Shown here piece by piece: positions 34,372 through 43,767 of a stretch of DNA of 64,000 bases. The notes under the pieces were generated by a model. It saw only the letters and a list, made by a program, of their open reading frames with translations, searched no databases and was not told the origin of the DNA. The position numbers were made by a program, and so were the translations under genes. Origin of the DNA: Maritimibacter alkaliphilus (GTDB lineage Bacteria > Pseudomonadota > Alphaproteobacteria > Rhodobacterales > Rhodobacteraceae); assembly GCF_019801605.1 (NCBI RefSeq), contig NZ_JAHVIT010000001.1, positions 1,054,001 to 1,118,000 on the forward strand. Reading direction: 5' to 3'. The stretch's first letter is position 1. Each line of letters starts with the position of its first letter.

Positions 34372-35313
34372 TCAGGACGAGGCCGGCCCCCACGGCTTCT
34401 CGACCCCGGTCTGGCTGGCGATCAGCCCGTAGTGTTCGATCCGACGGTGCCGGGCGAAGTCGAACATGGTCTGCTTGCCGAAGGCGGTGGCGTCGAGGTC
34501 GCAGTCATGGACGACCAGCTCGTCCGCCTCGGTCCGGGCCTCGGCCACGATCTCTCCGTCCGGGTTCACGATCAGCGTGCCGCCGATCATGTGATGCCCG
34601 TCCTCGCGGCCCGCCTTGGCGACGGCGACCACCCACGTGGAATTCTGATAGGCCCCGGCCTGCACCGAGAGGCGATTGTGGAACTGCCGCTTCTCCGGGC
34701 CCTCGGCGGGACGCAGCCCGTTGTGCGAGGGCGTGTTGTAACCCATCAGGATCATCTCGACCCCCTTCAAACCCATGACGCGATAGGTCTCGGGCCAGCG
34801 GCGGTCGGTGCAGATCGCCATGCCGAGGCGCCCGCCCAGCATCTGCCAGACCCCGAAGCCAAGGTCGCCCGGGGTGAAGTAGCGCTTCTCCAGATGCTGG
34901 AAATCGCGGGTCTCGTCATAATCCGCATGGCCGGGCAGATGCACCTTGCGATACTTGCCCGCCACCGTCCCGTCGGGGGCCACGAGGACGCTGCTGTTGT
35001 AACGCGCGCCCTCCGGCGTCAGTTCTGCATAGCCGAGGTAGAGCCCCATGCCCGCCTCCCGCGCGGCGGTGAAGAGCCGGGCCGTATCGGGGCCGGGCAT
35101 CTGCGTCTCGTAGAACCGATCGAAGTCGGCCACGTCCTCGCGGTACCAGCGGGGGAAGAAGGTCGTCAGCGCCAGTTCCGGAAAGACGATCAGCCCCGCG
35201 CCCGCGGCCCGGGCCTGCGCCACGAGGTCCAGCATCCTCTCGATGACACGGACGCGGCTTTCCTCCAGCTGGATGGGGCCCAGCTGTGCCGCGGCAACGC
35301 GGATGTTTCTCAT
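34372..35313 (-). CDS. N-carbamoyl-D-amino acid hydrolase-like nitrilase
   Basis: 313 residues of the carbon-nitrogen hydrolase superfamily. The Glu-Lys-Cys triad is visible: IVFPELALTTFFPRW, VAGKYRKVHLPG and GMAICTDRRWPETYRVMGL. Many stretches match the Agrobacterium D-carbamoylase (EKRYFTPGDLGFGVW, GYNTPSHN, RLSVQAGAYQN, HRRIEHYGLIA). It would release ammonia and CO2 from N-carbamoyl-D-amino acids or a similar ureido product made from hydantoins or dihydropyrimidines. Start ATG at 35313 follows AAGAGG. It lies 125 bp after an ATZ/TRZ-type amidohydrolase on the same strand, in the importer C operon. Confidence 0.85.
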   Translation of the reverse strand: MRNIRVAAAQLGPIQLEESRVRVIERMLDLVAQARAAGAGLIVFPELALTTFFPRWYREDVADFDRFYETQMPGPDTARLFTAAREAGMGLYLGYAELTPEGARYNSSVLVAPDGTVAGKYRKVHLPGHADYDETRDFQHLEKRYFTPGDLGFGVWQMLGGRLGMAICTDRRWPETYRVMGLKGVEMILMGYNTPSHNGLRPAEGPEKRQFHNRLSVQAGAYQNSTWVVAVAKAGREDGHHMIGGTLIVNPDGEIVAEARTEADELVVHDCDLDATAFGKQTMFDFARHRRIEHYGLIASQTGVEKPWGPASS

Positions 35314-35437
35314 GTCCGACCTCTTGGTCTGGTGCGCTTGGGCTGGGGCCCCCGCCGACGCGATGCCGGCAGGGGCAGTCTGGCCTTGGTCGCGGCAGGA
35401 GCCGTCCCGCCTGAATGCCGACAGGAACCGTCCGGCC

Positions 35438-36958
35438 TTAGTGCCGGCAGGAGCCGTCGTGGGCGTGCCCGGCAAAGCGGTGTTCGTGGTAGGGGCAGCA
35501 GGCGATGCCGACGCAGAACTGCGAAACGTATTTCTCCAGCCCGATGGAGAAGTCACGCAGGTCCGCGTTGCGGGCGATGAGGCGTTCGTTCGCGGCCTCG
35601 GCCTTGCGGCGCAGGTCGGCGAAGTTCACGCGGGTGAGCTTGCGATCCTTCAGGACCATCTCGCCGCCGATCATGACGTGATGCACGGCGGTGCTGTCCT
35701 CGGCATGGACCAGCTGGTTGGCGGCGTTGTTCAGCGGCACCAGACCCACGGCGTTGAGGTCGAGGAAGACGATATCCGCCTGCTTGCCCTCGGCGATCGT
35801 GCCGATCTCGTCGCCGAAGCCGAGCGCCTTGGCCGAGCCCGCCGTGGCGGCATGGAGCACCTCGGGCGTCGACAGCCAGTCGTTCGTGTCGGGGCTCATG
35901 ATCCGCGAGGCATAGGAGGCCATGCGCATCGAGATGAACATGTTCTGATCGTCGGCGGAGCTGGACCCATCGGTGCCGATCCCGAGATTAAGACCTGCTT
36001 TCAGTATCTTGCGAGCCGGAGCGATGCCATTGCCCAAACGCAGGTTGGAGCCCGCGTTATGCGCTACAGAGGCGCCGTGATCCGCCAGCCGCGCGATATC
36101 CTCGTCGTCCAGCCAGACGCCATGGGCGGCGGTGAACCGGTCCGACAGCAGGCCGAGCTTGTCGAGATGTGCGGTCAGTGTCATGCCGTACCGCTCCAGC
36201 CCCGTCACCACCTGCGTGCGGCTTTCGGAGAGGTGCATGTGCAGGCCCACGCCGAATTCCTCGGAGAGGTCGCGACAGCCGGTGAGGAAGTCATCGGTGC
36301 AATGCAGCGGGATCGTGGGCGCCAGGGCGATGCGGGTCTTCTCGCGGTCAAACCGCCAGTTGGTCAGCGCCGCGCGGGACATGGCCAGCAGCTGCTCCGC
36401 CGGGGCAAGGCGGATCGCCTCGAACCGGGGGCGGTGCTCCTCGGGCATGGCGGCCAGGAGGCCGGGGATCGCCTGGTAAAGCGAAAGGTCCGCCATCATC
36501 GGCGCGATGACAGAGCGCAGGCCGACGGATTCGTAACCCTCGGCGACGGCGTTCAGCCCCTCGGTGGTGGAGGCCGGGAACTCGAAGTAGAGGTCATAGG
36601 CGGCGGTGCAGCCCTTCATCAGCATCTCGGCCGCGTTCAGCTGCGCCGAGAGGGTCATGTCCGCGAAATCGCGGCCCGTGTTCAGCCACGGCCCGGCATG
36701 GAGCAGGTGCTCCAGCGTCCAGCGGTCTCCCATGCCCTTGCCGAGCGAGCCGTGCCCGTGGCTGTGGGCGTTGATCATGCCCGGCATCAGCAGGTGATCG
36801 CTGGCATCCACCACCTCGGCGGCCTCGGGGGCCTCCATGCCGGGGGCGCCGATCTCGGCGATGCGGGTGCCCTTCAGCAGGATGTCGCGGGGCGCGTGGG
36901 TGCCGGTGGCGGGGTCCAGCAGCAGCCCGCCGCGAAGGATCTTGTAGGTCTCGGCCAT
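35438..36958 (-). CDS. ATZ/TRZ-type amidohydrolase with Cys/His-rich tail
   Basis: 506 residues. The amidohydrolase core shows INAHSHGHGSLGKGMGDRW, GLHMHLSESRTQV, FTAAHGVWLDDEDI, the late metal aspartate in GIGTDGSSSADDQNMF, and a terminal beta-sandwich piece (GTIAEGKQADIVFLDL). It resembles chlorohydrolases and deaminases such as TrzN, guanine or SAH/MTA deaminases. After the normal end, residues 481-506 form a tail with four cysteines and six histidines (CVGIACCPYHEHRF, HAHDGSCRH), which is unusual and looks metal-binding. Encoded just after importer C, it probably processes its ligand. Substrate unknown. Confidence 0.8.
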   Translation of the reverse strand: MAETYKILRGGLLLDPATGTHAPRDILLKGTRIAEIGAPGMEAPEAAEVVDASDHLLMPGMINAHSHGHGSLGKGMGDRWTLEHLLHAGPWLNTGRDFADMTLSAQLNAAEMLMKGCTAAYDLYFEFPASTTEGLNAVAEGYESVGLRSVIAPMMADLSLYQAIPGLLAAMPEEHRPRFEAIRLAPAEQLLAMSRAALTNWRFDREKTRIALAPTIPLHCTDDFLTGCRDLSEEFGVGLHMHLSESRTQVVTGLERYGMTLTAHLDKLGLLSDRFTAAHGVWLDDEDIARLADHGASVAHNAGSNLRLGNGIAPARKILKAGLNLGIGTDGSSSADDQNMFISMRMASYASRIMSPDTNDWLSTPEVLHAATAGSAKALGFGDEIGTIAEGKQADIVFLDLNAVGLVPLNNAANQLVHAEDSTAVHHVMIGGEMVLKDRKLTRVNFADLRRKAEAANERLIARNADLRDFSIGLEKYVSQFCVGIACCPYHEHRFAGHAHDGSCRH

Positions 36959-36980
36959 GGTGGCCTCCTTGATTGAACGG

Positions 36981-37787
36981 TCAGTCGGCCTGTTGCTGCG
37001 ACGACCAGGGGAAGAGCAGTTTCTCGGCCACGGCGACGATCTGGAACAGCACGATCCCCATGAGGGAGAGCACCAGCATCGCGCCGAAGGCCAGCGGCAT
37101 GCGGAAGAAGGCGGTGGAGGTCTGGATCAGGTAGCCGAGCCCCCGGTCCGAGGTGACGAATTCGCCCACCACGGCCCCCACCACGGCCAGAGCCACGGCG
37201 GTCTTGAGCCCCGAGAAGATGAAGGGGATCGCATAGGGCATGCGGATCTGCACCATCTGTTGCAACCGCGTGGCACGGTAGGAGCGGCCCAGTTCGATCA
37301 GGTCGCCGGGGACCGACAGCAGCCCGGTGGTGACCGCCACGACCAGCGGGAAGAAGGCCACGAGGAAGGTGATGATGACCCGCGGCAGCTCGTTCGCGCC
37401 AAGGGCGATGACGAGGATCGGCGCAAGCGCCACCTTGGGGATCGACTGGGTCAGGATCAGCAGCGGATAGACCGCGTTGGCCACGATCCGGGACGAGGTC
37501 AGCGCGAAGGCCAGCGGTAGGCTGATCAGGATCGACAGGCCATAGCCCAGGACGACCGTGCGCAGCGTGGCAAGCGTGTGGCCCCAGACAAGGCCCGCCT
37601 GCTCGGTGGTGGCGAGCCAGATCGCCGAGGGCGCGGGCAGCAGGAATTCGGGGATCGCGAAGACCTTCACGCAGATTTCCCAGAGCAGCAGCACGAGGAG
37701 GAAGGTGATCACGGGCAGCAGCGTGCCCTGGCTGCGCATCCAGAAGCGGCGCAGCGGCGAGGGGGTGCGGGTGGCGATGTGGCTCAT
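36981..37787 (-). CDS. ABC transporter permease, NitT/TauT type (importer C)
   Basis: 268 residues, about six membrane helices, with the EAA loop LIELGRSYRATRLQQMVQIRMPYAIPFIFSGLKTAVALAVVGAVVGEF. The start ATG at 37787 is preceded by GGGACAGGAC. It follows the ATPase by 10 bp and precedes the amidohydrolase by 22 bp, so all are cotranscribed from the receptor promoter near 39.7 kb. Confidence 0.88.
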   Translation of the reverse strand: MSHIATRTPSPLRRFWMRSQGTLLPVITFLLVLLLWEICVKVFAIPEFLLPAPSAIWLATTEQAGLVWGHTLATLRTVVLGYGLSILISLPLAFALTSSRIVANAVYPLLILTQSIPKVALAPILVIALGANELPRVIITFLVAFFPLVVAVTTGLLSVPGDLIELGRSYRATRLQQMVQIRMPYAIPFIFSGLKTAVALAVVGAVVGEFVTSDRGLGYLIQTSTAFFRMPLAFGAMLVLSLMGIVLFQIVAVAEKLLFPWSSQQQAD

Positions 37788-37797
37788 GTCCTGTCCC

Positions 37798-38556
37798 TCA
37801 TTTACCGGTGATGAGATGGCGGATTTCATCCACCTTCTCCTGGAACCGCGCGTCCTTCTGCACGGCAAAGCTGCGCGGGCGCGGCAGCGGGATGTCGAGG
37901 ATCTGCTTCACCTCGCCGGGGCGCGGCGACATGACCACGACCCGGTCCGAGAGCAGCACCGCCTCGGCGATCGAATGGGTGACGAAGACGATGGTCTTGG
38001 GCTGTTCGCGCCAGATGCGCAGCAGTTCGATCGACATGTCCTCGCGGGTCAGCGCGTCGAGCGCACCGAAGGGTTCGTCCATCAGCAGGATGTCGGGATC
38101 ATGCATCAGGGCGCGGCAGATGCCCGCCCGCTGCTGCATCCCGCCCGAGAGCTCGGCGGGGTACTTGTTCTCGAACCCGTCGAGCCCGGCGAGGGCCAGC
38201 AGCTCGCGCGCCTTGTCCTTCGACTTGGCATCCAGCGTGCCCATGATCTTGAGCGGGAAGAGGACGTTCTCGAGGATCGTCTTCCACTCCAGCAGCGTGG
38301 CCTTCTGGAACACGAAGCCGGTCTTGACCTGCGGGCCCTTCACCTCGGTCCCGTCGATCAGGATGCGCCCGGCGTTCAGGGGCAGCAGCCCGCCGATCAG
38401 GCGCAGGAGGGTGGACTTGCCGCAGCCGGAGGGGCCGACGAGCGAGATGAATTCGTTCTCGCCGATGTCGAGGGAGACATCGGAGAGCGCAACGACCTCC
38501 TCTCCGTCGCGGGAGGAGAAGACCTTGGTGGCCTTGTCGATGGTGATGGCGGTCAT
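37798..38556 (-). CDS. ABC transporter ATP-binding protein, NitT/TauT type (importer C)
   Basis: 252 residues. Walker A VGPSGCGKST, Q-loop FVFQKATLLEWKT, signature ELSGGMQQRA, Walker B ILLMDEPFGALDA, switch THSIAEA, and the MSPRPGEV stretch shared by the family. It is the second gene of the operon, 79 bp after the receptor gene. Sequence details differ from the importer A and B ATPases, so these are separate transporters and not recent duplicates. Confidence 0.9.
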   Translation of the reverse strand: MTAITIDKATKVFSSRDGEEVVALSDVSLDIGENEFISLVGPSGCGKSTLLRLIGGLLPLNAGRILIDGTEVKGPQVKTGFVFQKATLLEWKTILENVLFPLKIMGTLDAKSKDKARELLALAGLDGFENKYPAELSGGMQQRAGICRALMHDPDILLMDEPFGALDALTREDMSIELLRIWREQPKTIVFVTHSIAEAVLLSDRVVVMSPRPGEVKQILDIPLPRPRSFAVQKDARFQEKVDEIRHLITGK

Positions 38557-38635
38557 GCGCGGTCTTTCCTTAAAGGCCCCCGGCGCGCGCTGCGCCGGGG
38601 GAAGTGCCGTCCAACGGGGAGAGAAGGAGGACGGA

Positions 38636-39637
38636 TCAGGGGAGATAGCTTTCGTCGATGGCGGCCATCGGGTCGGCTTCGGGATCGAGGTCCTGCGCCT
38701 TGGCGACCTGCTCGTAGGTGAAGGCGAGGCGCTCGGGATCGAAGTGGCCGAGACCGAATTCCGCCTGGCTGTCGTTGAAGACGAAGCCCATCATCGCGGT
38801 GATCGAGCCGATGCAATCGTCGAGGGCCACTTCCGGCACCTGTTCGACGTGCAGTTCACAGGCCTCTTCCTGATGCTCGTTCGCCCATTCGAAGGACTTC
38901 TGAAGCCCGGCGAGGAAGGATTTGGCCAGCTCGGGCTTGGTCTCCAGCGTCTCTTCCGAGGCGATCACCGTGGTGGCGTAGATGGCAAAGCCGGTCTCGA
39001 CGAAGGGCAGAACGTTGATCTTCTCGCCCTGCTGCGCGGCGGCCTTGTTCTGGTAGTACTCGTGGATCGAGTAGAAGGGCGCGGCATCGACGCGCTTGGC
39101 GATCAGCAGCGCGGCCATGGCCGAGGCATCGGCGGTCACCCAGTTGATCGTGCTGTCGTCGATCCCGGCGGCCTCGGCCACGGCGGGGAAGTAGAGGCGG
39201 TGGCTGTTGCCGGCCGAGACGGCGATCGACTTGCCTTCAAGGTCATCGAAGCTGTCGATCCCGCTGCTTTCCAGCACGAAGAGCGAGTGCGGCGAGTGGG
39301 TGTAGACCGAGGAGATGCCCTTGATCGGCGCATCGGTGTTGGCGCGCGCGGTGAAGAGCGCCGAGATGTCGGCGAGGCCGAAGTCACCCACGCCGGCCGC
39401 GATCTTGGCGGCGGTGTCGGCCGAGCCGTAGCCGCGGGTGATCGAGACGTCGAGGCCTTCTTCCTCGAAGAAGCCCTTGGCCTTGCCGGCGTAGTAGGCG
39501 GCCATTTCGCCGGAGGGGATCCAGTCGAGCAGGAAGGAGACCTTGGTCAGGTCCTGCGCCTGCGCGGGCAGTGCGGCGGTGACGAGCGTCGCGGCGCCAA
39601 GGGCCGTCGAGCGGAGTTTGCGGGCGATGAGGGTCAT
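38636..39637 (-). CDS. ABC transporter substrate-binding protein, NMT1/THI5-like (importer C)
   Basis: 333 residues with signal peptide (basic start, hydrophobic STALGAATLVTAALPA, cleavage near AQAQD). NMT1/THI5 features are KVSFLLDWIPSGEMAAYYAGKAKGFFEEEGLDV, GVGDFGLADISALFTARANTD and LEGKSIAVSAGN. The LDW motif is close to ThiY, but the following SGEMAAYYAG differs from the TPNTNHVGLY of the riboswitch-linked ThiY, suggesting another ligand. It is the first gene of the importer C operon, downstream of an AT-rich region with a perfect palindrome at 39837-39851, and no TPP riboswitch precedes it. Confidence 0.87.
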   Translation of the reverse strand: MTLIARKLRSTALGAATLVTAALPAQAQDLTKVSFLLDWIPSGEMAAYYAGKAKGFFEEEGLDVSITRGYGSADTAAKIAAGVGDFGLADISALFTARANTDAPIKGISSVYTHSPHSLFVLESSGIDSFDDLEGKSIAVSAGNSHRLYFPAVAEAAGIDDSTINWVTADASAMAALLIAKRVDAAPFYSIHEYYQNKAAAQQGEKINVLPFVETGFAIYATTVIASEETLETKPELAKSFLAGLQKSFEWANEHQEEACELHVEQVPEVALDDCIGSITAMMGFVFNDSQAEFGLGHFDPERLAFTYEQVAKAQDLDPEADPMAAIDESYLP

Positions 39638-39836
39638 AAGACCTCCTGTTGAAAGCGTTTTTCGTTTTGGAGGCCCGGAAGGGCGCGGGCCGTGTCGTCA
39701 GAAGCCGACAGCCCCGGCGTGTTTGCGAATTATTAGGACGCGAAGCGGAATAACTCCGGCTTATATCGCCCCTTATCCGTCCGGGCCGACGGTCGCGGCC
39801 GCAGAGGGTAATCGACTGAAAAGGCGATAGATTTAA

Positions 39837-39851
39837 TTGTACGTCGTACAA
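39837..39851. promoter_or_regulatory. Perfect 15-bp palindrome, probable operator of the importer C operon
   Basis: TTGTACGTCGTACAA, two 7-bp arms around a central T, lies about 200 bp upstream of the importer C receptor start and about 100 bp beyond the end of the convergent side LysR gene. The surrounding 39,700-39,900 region is AT-rich. The TTGTAC...GTACAA form resembles GntR-family operators. No GntR gene is adjacent, so the binding protein is open. Confidence 0.5.
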
Positions 39852-39949
39852 GATTCGGGCCGGGGCGCATCGCCGTGCCGCGCGGCATCGATCTTGCGTG
39901 AATAATCCCGCTGATCGTTTCTTGAGCGTCCTGCGCGATTCCAATGCCC

Positions 39950-40846
39950 TCAGCGAAGGTCGAGGGCGTCGATCCGGGGCATCAGGTATTTGTCGAGGAA
40001 GGTCTGGCAGCTGCGCGACAGCGGGCGTTGCCGGGGGTGCGACAGCACGATCGAGGTGCTCACGTCGCGGGCGAAGGGCACGGCCACCACGTTGGGGAAA
40101 CTCCCACCGCGCAGGGTGAGCGTGTCGCTGAAGCTGATGCCGGTGCCCGCCTCGACCATGGCACAACCGGTGGCGCAGAAGCGGATCGCCATGCTGATCT
40201 TCTGGTAGACGCCTTCCTCGCGGAAGGCCTGATCCACGATCAGCCCGATGGGCAGCGACCGCGGGTAGGAGATCAGGTATTCCCCGGCGAGGTCCGCGGG
40301 CGCGATATGATCGCGGGCGGCCAGCCGGTGCGCGCGCGGCAGGATGCAGTGGACGGGCAGGCGGCGCAACTCGCGCTGCGTCAGGCCGGGATGATCGAGG
40401 AAGGTGTTCGTCAGCCCGAAGTCCGACCGCTGCGCCAGCAGGTAATCGGTGATCTGCTCGTTCGCCAGCGTGTCGAAGGCCACGGTGATGCCCGGCAGGT
40501 CCGAGGCAAAGCCCGCAAGTGCCTGCGCCACGATGGTCTGGCCGAGGCTGGGGCTGGCGAGGAAGTCGATCTGGCCCGCGCTCTGGTCGCGCAGGTTTTC
40601 GGCCAGGGCCTGGATCGCCTCGAACTGGTGAAAGAGCGCGGCGGTTTCCTGGTAGAGGATATTCGCCTCACGCGTGGGGCGCAGCCGCCCGCCGGTGCGC
40701 AGGAAAAGCGCCATGCCCAGCTGGTCCTCCAGCTGGCGGACCATGTTCGAGACGGCAGGCTGCGAGACCAGCAGCATCTCCGCCGCGTTCTTGGTGGAGC
40801 CGCCCTGGATCACGGCGCGAAAGACTTCGAGTTGGCGGAGGTTCAT
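39950..40846 (-). CDS. LysR-type transcriptional regulator
   Basis: 298 residues, standard LysR layout. HTH at 1-60 (LRQLEVFRAVIQGGSTKNAA, EMLLVSQPAVSNMVRQLEDQL), effector domain from about 90 (GQIDFLASPSLGQTIVAQAL, DFGLTNTFLD, CATGCAMVEAGTGISFSDTL). It lies upstream of importer C on the same strand, so it is a plausible regulator of that operon. A perfect 14-bp palindrome TTCGGTATACCGAA (40898-40911) about 52 bp before its start is a probable autoregulatory site. Confidence 0.9.
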   Translation of the reverse strand: MNLRQLEVFRAVIQGGSTKNAAEMLLVSQPAVSNMVRQLEDQLGMALFLRTGGRLRPTREANILYQETAALFHQFEAIQALAENLRDQSAGQIDFLASPSLGQTIVAQALAGFASDLPGITVAFDTLANEQITDYLLAQRSDFGLTNTFLDHPGLTQRELRRLPVHCILPRAHRLAARDHIAPADLAGEYLISYPRSLPIGLIVDQAFREEGVYQKISMAIRFCATGCAMVEAGTGISFSDTLTLRGGSFPNVVAVPFARDVSTSIVLSHPRQRPLSRSCQTFLDKYLMPRIDALDLR

Positions 40847-40897
40847 CTGGGCACGGCTGTCCGGGTTGCTGACCTCCGTGCTAGGGTGCGCGGGCGG

Positions 40898-40911
40898 TTC
40901 GGTATACCGAA
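40898..40911. promoter_or_regulatory. Perfect palindrome upstream of the LysR gene
   Basis: TTCGGTATACCGAA is a 14-bp perfect palindrome 52 bp before the LysR start codon. Position and symmetry fit an autoregulatory LysR recognition site. Confidence 0.5.
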
Positions 40912-41024
40912 ACCATGCGCACCGGCGGTGGCTCCCTGACCTGCGCCCGGAAATTACGCAATCTCAATCGCTTCTGCCGCAATAGCGATGTGCGGTGGAA
41001 AGCCGGCACCGCGCTGGACATGCA

Positions 41025-41050
41025 AAAGGCGGACCCGCGGGCCCGCCTTT
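41025..41050. terminator. Terminator downstream of icd
   Basis: AAAGGCGG (41025-41032) pairs with CCGCCTTT (41043-41050) around a 10-nt GC-rich loop. On the minus strand it ends in UUUUGC, 55 bp after the icd stop. The A/T flanks on both sides allow it to work in either direction. Confidence 0.7.
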
Positions 41051-41104
41051 CTTGATCAGCTTTGCTTGACGTCAGGCACGCTTTGGCCGGACGTCTGCCC
41101 GGTT

Positions 41105-42319
41105 TCAGCCGTGCAGCGCCTTGTTCAGGTTCTCGTCGACCTTCTCGAGGAAGCCCATGGTGGTCAGCCACTTCTGATCCGGCCCCACCAGCAGGGCGAG
41201 GTCCTTGGTCATGAAGCCGTCCTCGACGGTTTGGACCACGGTCTTTTCCAGCGTGGTGGCAAAGGCCATCAGGGCGGTGTTCTCGTCCAGCTTGGCACGG
41301 TGCTTGAGACCGCCGGTCCAGGCGTAGATCGAGGCGATCGAGTTGGTCGAGGTCTGCTTGCCCGCCTGATGCTGGCGGTAGTGGCGCGTCACGGTGCCGT
41401 GTGCGGCCTCGGCCTCGACGATCTTGCCATCGGGGGTCATCAGCTGCGAGGTCATCAGGCCCAGCGAGCCGAAGCCCTGCGCCACGGTGTCCGACTGCAC
41501 GTCGCCATCGTAGTTCTTCAGCGCCCAGACGAACTTGCCGTTCCATTTCAGCGCGCAGGCGACCATGTCGTCGATCAGCCGGTGTTCGTACCAGATCTTC
41601 GCGGCCTTGAACTTCTCTTCGAACTCTTCCTCATAGACCTGCTGGAACAGGTCCTTGAAGCGGCCGTCATAGGCCTTGAGGATCGTGTTCTTGGTCGAGA
41701 GGTAGACCGGCCAGCCGAGGTTGAGGCCGTAGTTGAACGAGGCCCGGGCAAAGTCGATGATCGACTGGTCGAGGTTGTACATGCCCATGTAGACCCCGGC
41801 GGAGGGCGCGTCATAGACGACCTTCTCGATCTCGGTGCCGTCCTCGCCGACGAATTTCATGGTCAGCTGCCCCTTGCCGGGGAAGGTGAAATCGGTCGCC
41901 TTGTACTGGTCGCCGAAGGCATGGCGGCCCACCACGATGGGCGAGGTCCAGCCGGGCACGAGGCGCGGCACGTTGCGGCAGATGATCGGCTGACGGAAGA
42001 CGACGCCGCCGAGGATGTTGCGGATCGTTCCGTTGGGCGAGCGCCACATCTTCTTGAGGCCGAATTCCTCGACCCGGGCCTCGTCGGGGGTGATCGTGGC
42101 GCATTTCACGCCGACGCCGACCTCCTTGATCTTGTTGGCCGCGTCGATGGTGATCTGGTCCTCGGTGCGGTCGCGCTCCTCGATGCCCAGATCGTAGTAC
42201 AGCAGGTCCACGTCCAGATAGGGAAGGATCAGCTTTTTCTTGATGAAATCCCAGATGATGCGGGTCATTTCGTCGCCGTCCAGCTCGACGACGGGGTTCT
42301 CTACCTTGATCTTGCTCAT
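41105..42319 (-). CDS. icd: Isocitrate dehydrogenase, NADP-dependent
   Basis: 404 residues, the eukaryote-like type II NADP-IDH usual in alphaproteobacteria. Recognisable stretches are [95 protein letters not shown] and [15 protein letters not shown] (NADP site). It oxidises isocitrate to 2-oxoglutarate in the TCA cycle. Single-gene unit with a terminator behind it. Upstream the pair GGTATGC/GGTATAC (around 42391-42408) is a possible control site, without clear promoter hexamers. Confidence 0.97.
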   Translation of the reverse strand: MSKIKVENPVVELDGDEMTRIIWDFIKKKLILPYLDVDLLYYDLGIEERDRTEDQITIDAANKIKEVGVGVKCATITPDEARVEEFGLKKMWRSPNGTIRNILGGVVFRQPIICRNVPRLVPGWTSPIVVGRHAFGDQYKATDFTFPGKGQLTMKFVGEDGTEIEKVVYDAPSAGVYMGMYNLDQSIIDFARASFNYGLNLGWPVYLSTKNTILKAYDGRFKDLFQQVYEEEFEEKFKAAKIWYEHRLIDDMVACALKWNGKFVWALKNYDGDVQSDTVAQGFGSLGLMTSQLMTPDGKIVEAEAAHGTVTRHYRQHQAGKQTSTNSIASIYAWTGGLKHRAKLDENTALMAFATTLEKTVVQTVEDGFMTKDLALLVGPDQKWLTTMGFLEKVDENLNKALHG

Positions 42320-42465
42320 GGAGCAGCGCCTCTCGGTTTGGGTGAGTCCGTCTGCGTGCTGCATAGCGGAAAGCCCCCGGTGGCGAAAGATGGTATGCAA
42401 CGGTATACGAGAAAAAGTGAGGTCAACTTTTCGCGTCGTTTGCCTGTGGCGGAGGCCGGACAGGA

Positions 42466-42489
42466 AACCGCCGCCCGGAGGCGGCGGTT
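42466..42489 (-). terminator. Terminator of the MFS gene
   Basis: Perfect 10-bp stem AACCGCCGCC/GGCGGCGGTT with a 4-nt loop, 46 bp after the MFS stop on the minus strand. The U-run is short (UUUCC). Confidence 0.65.
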
Positions 42490-42534
42490 CGTGATGATGA
42501 TCGTGGTGGGTGGTCCCGGCGGTTGCCGTGGCGC

Positions 42535-43767
42535 TTATCGCTGTGCCCGGGCGGCGTCGGCATCCTTGACCCGTTCAAGGGTCCGCACCTTGCGCATCAC
42601 CAGCACCGCGAGAATGCAGAGCACCCAGCAGGCCGCCACGAGCGCCAGCGGCGTGCCGTCGTAGAACTGGGCCACCAGCGTCGCGATGATCCCGCCGAGG
42701 ATGGTGGAAATCGCGCTCATCACGCTGGCTGCCAGCCCGGCGATATGGCCAAGGGGCTCCATCGCGAGGGCGTTCAGGTTGCCGAAGACAAGGCCCATCT
42801 GGAAGTAGATCAGCGTCTGCCACGCGAGGTAGAACCAGAAATGCGCCGTGCCTGCGCCGCCCGCCAGTTCGATCGCCAGCATCACGGTGGTGGCCGTGAG
42901 CGCGATGTACTGGGTGACCGAGATGATCTTGCGCATCCCAAGCTTCATCACCAGTGCCGCGTTCACCATCGAGGAGGTGGAGCAGAAGATGCCGATGCCG
43001 AAGAAGAACCACGGGAAGCTCTCGGCCCGGTCGAAGGTCTGGTCGAAGATGGGCTGGATCATGCTGATCGAGGAGAACATCATCGCGAAGGTCAGCACCT
43101 GGGCCGTCACGCTGAGCCGGACCATCGGGATGCCGGTCATTTCCACTGCGGCGGCCTTGAGCGCCGTGAAGGAGAAGCGGCGGCGACGCGCTTCGGGCAG
43201 GGTCTCGGGCAGGCGCAGCATGAGCCAGGCCGAGGAGACCAGTGCGAAGAGCACGAAGGCCAGGAAGATGCCGCGCCAGCCGGTCAGGGCGATGATGCCC
43301 GAGCCAACGAGGGGCGAGAGCGCGGGCACCACCGTGAAGACCATCATCACGAAGGACAGAAGCCGCGCCATGTCGCGGCCCGAGTAGAGATCGCGCAGCA
43401 CGGCCAGAGAGACGACGCGCGGGCCGGATGCGCCGAGCCCCTGCAGGAAACGGCCGAGGATCAGCATCTCCAGCGTCGGTGCCTGCCAGGCCACGAAGGC
43501 CCCGGCGATATAGATGGCGGTACAGCCGACGATCACCGGCTTGCGTCCGAACATGTCCGAGATCGGGCCGGTGAAGAGCGTGCCAGCCCCCATGCCGATG
43601 ATGAAGGCCGAGAGGATCAGCTGGGCGTTGGCGATATTGTCTGGCGAGAGCTCCTGCGCGATCTCGGGCATCGCGGGGAGCATGGAGTCGATCGAGAAGG
43701 CGACCGTCGCGACGAGCATCGCGAGCAGCGCGACCAGTTCGACGCGGGAAAGTTTCATATCGGGCAT
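42535..43767 (-). CDS. MFS drug-resistance transporter, Bcr/CflA type
   Basis: 410 residues with 12 predicted membrane helices. Bcr/CflA hallmarks are the first helix [24 protein letters not shown], motif [41 protein letters not shown], and [22 protein letters not shown]. It exports small hydrophobic compounds or drugs in exchange for protons. The first ATG (43767) is used; another in-frame ATG follows three codons later and neither has a clear Shine-Dalgarno sequence. It lies about 120 bp after the DsbA-like gene on the same strand, with a strong hairpin at 43820-43842 between them. Confidence 0.9.
   Translation of the reverse strand: MPDMKLSRVELVALLAMLVATVAFSIDSMLPAMPEIAQELSPDNIANAQLILSAFIIGMGAGTLFTGPISDMFGRKPVIVGCTAIYIAGAFVAWQAPTLEMLILGRFLQGLGASGPRVVSLAVLRDLYSGRDMARLLSFVMMVFTVVPALSPLVGSGIIALTGWRGIFLAFVLFALVSSAWLMLRLPETLPEARRRRFSFTALKAAAVEMTGIPMVRLSVTAQVLTFAMMFSSISMIQPIFDQTFDRAESFPWFFFGIGIFCSTSSMVNAALVMKLGMRKIISVTQYIALTATTVMLAIELAGGAGTAHFWFYLAWQTLIYFQMGLVFGNLNALAMEPLGHIAGLAASVMSAISTILGGIIATLVAQFYDGTPLALVAACWVLCILAVLVMRKVRTLERVKDADAARAQR

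Noticed and set aside
42385..42430. Promoter of icd with TTGACC on the minus strand
   Set aside because: No acceptable -10 hexamer occurs at 16-18 bp; only the GGTAT(A/G)C pair is noted within the icd entry.
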